DNA from: Numida meleagris
Lineage: Eukaryota > Chordata > Aves > Galliformes > Numididae
NCBI RefSeq assembly: GCF_002078875.1
Contig: NC_034419.1
Coordinates: 17,143,090-17,207,089 of the forward strand
Direction: 5' to 3'
Length of the DNA: 64,000 nucleotides
A model generated the notes under the pieces. The model worked only from the letters and a program-made list of their open reading frames with translations. It made no database searches and was not told the DNA's origin. The position numbers and the translations under genes are program-made. Shown here piece by piece: positions 62,501 to 64,000 of the stretch. Each line of letters opens with the position of its first letter. Position 1 is the stretch's first letter.

Positions 62501-64000
62501 AAGTTATTGTATCCGCAGCCCCATTGCTCCTGAACGAGCAATGCTGCCAACTAAACCAGGGCAAATTTGGCTTTGGGGGGATAGGAGCTTCAGGCTTTAT
62601 GCTGGACTTAGGCTTTGTGTGGATTAGACTCTAACAAACCCATTTTGCTTTTTGGCTTGTGTAATTGTTTTTCCCTTGTTTTGTTTTCTTCTGAATTGTG
62701 TAAAGCAGTAGATGAGATTAATGCCAGCTGCTGGCTGCACTGGCAGCTCAGGTGTTAAGCCACCAGCTCGATATCAGCCCCGTAGCCATCCTCCCAGTGC
62801 TGTTAACCCACACGTCCAACTTTCAGCCCACCAGGCTGCGTGTTGGGCATTCAGATCATCAGTCCCCGCTCTCTGATTTTTCACAGGGAAGATCAGAGTA
62901 ATTGCTGGAGAAAACAGCACTATCGCTCTGAAAACCCCTTTGAAGCCGCCCAAGGTTACACAACTCTTGGCGACTTGGTGCGTTCTGCTGGTTCGTGTAG
63001 GGCCAACCCACATGCCAGCAGTTGGTGGGAGGCTTTCTGCTGTCTTCCCTCGCTGCTGGATCAGGGCTGGGAGGCTCTCACCCGTCAGGGACTTCCTGAT
63101 ATCCCCATGCAGCCTGTGCCAGCAGCCTGTGCTGCTTTGTCCATGTGCTGTGGACTTGAGTGAACTCTGGAGCACAGCAGTCCCTCTGCTCTGTGCAGGC
63201 AGGCACAGCCCTCTCCTCCACCTTCCTGGTGTTTATTTGCCCATTAATGGGGTATCTGCTACTGAACTCATCTCCACAGGCAGCCTAAGGAAAACAAACA
63301 CAACCTCTTTAGTGACTCTTCAAAATATCCATTAATTATATAAGATACAAGTTTGTATTCTTTTCTAATCTTACACATACAAGTAAGCAAAATGGGTGAC
63401 ACCACCAAGAACCCTTTGGATTTATCCCACCTCCTTCCAGCTGCAGCCAGGAGCTGCAGGTAAGGTGTGGGGACACCAATGGGACAGAGCCAGCAGGAGG
63501 TGGCTGCAGGCAGAGGATGGGGTCCAGCACTACGTCCTCGAGCTGGAGCACTGCTGATGGTTTCTTGCACATGGATTGCTTTGCATCACTTTTTGCTGTT
63601 AATTCTGGGGGTGCACCCGTTACCTCTGATCCTTCCAGGTCTACGCAGAGACACATTCACGTGCATGCTGAGCTCTGCTGCAGCTAATGTGCTGCATGGA
63701 AGGGTGAGAAAAAAATCTCGGAGTGGGGTAGGGAGAAATACAGAGGCCAGGCAGGGATGCAGGGCTGCCTAGTGCCTTTTCTCTTGTTTAGTGCCAATCT
63801 TTCAAGGCTTCTCTTCAGTGGACTATTACTATTAATTTCTGCTGTAAGCAGGGGGAGGAGCTGCGAAGAACGTGGCTTTTGCTGAAATGTCATTGCAAGC
63901 TGTTACTATTAAGCAAGCAGGGAGGAGGAACCACGGGGAACAAGGCGGCGGTGTCTGAGGCACTGCACGGCTTTTGTTCTGTGTCAGTGCAGCATTCAGG
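62501..64000. other. GC-rising non-coding end of window
   Basis: From about 62740 GC content increases. Opposed frames of 100-133 codons overlap on both strands and share no recognisable domain. CpGs become more frequent near 63930-63975 (GGCGGCGG). The approach of a promoter or exon beyond the right edge is possible, but nothing inside the window can be called as an exon. Confidence 0.45.

Noticed and set aside
1..64000. Endogenous viral sequence, CRISPR array, bacterial-type operon or phage
   Set aside because: No LTR pair, viral-like frame, regularly spaced repeat, or dense coding with ribosome binding sites was seen. CR1 fragments and AT-rich non-coding DNA indicate a vertebrate nuclear genome.

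Overview
The window looks like avian nuclear DNA. It is AT-rich and non-coding in character, with stop codons frequent in all six frames. It carries four recognisable fragments of CR1 LINEs, the dominant retrotransposon family of birds, including the bird-type 3' end with ATTCTATG-like terminal octamers (41450-41602, 57709-57771, 1399-1584) and a C/D/H-like 3' UTR (4549-4738). The exact species cannot be read from this; a galloanserine bird (chicken or duck type) is only a guess. I find no convincing protein-coding exon, tRNA, rRNA, recognisable miRNA, CRISPR array or endogenous virus. Nearly all open frames are short and random-looking. The longest (minus strand, 60589-61188) has no recognisable domain.

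Layout. The first ~36 kb is mostly unique AT-rich sequence with CR1 fragments at 1.4 and 4.6 kb, homopolymer and dinucleotide tracts (16.2, 18.6, 20.8, 24.5, 34.7, 35.2 kb) and one block rich in homeodomain-type sites at 8.6 kb. From about 36.7 kb onward, blocks dense in TAAT/ATTA, octamer and E-box motifs recur every few kilobases (36.7-37.06, 42.36-42.51, 45.28-45.40, 46.6-46.83, 49.1-49.44, 51.26-51.70, 54.47-54.83, 59.5-59.83, 62.15-62.5 kb). I read these as candidate conserved non-coding elements. The reading rests on motif content only and needs a cross-species alignment.

The most distinct regulatory feature is a compact CpG island at about 56.2-56.44 kb. It has roughly 37 CpGs in 240 bp, counted by eye, and contains a near-consensus CTCF site at 56325-56339 on the plus strand. 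No recognisable gene starts there, so it may be an orphan island, a non-coding RNA promoter or an insulator/boundary. GC content rises again over the last 1.3 kb.

Overall the window fits an intergenic or intronic regulatory landscape, possibly of a developmental gene outside the window. I could not identify that gene. I did not find a novel multi-gene system. The points most worth checking are the CpG island with its CTCF site, the helically phased homeodomain sites at 51.5-51.6 kb, the inverted octamer pair at 37.0 kb, and the internally deleted CR1 at 1.4 kb.
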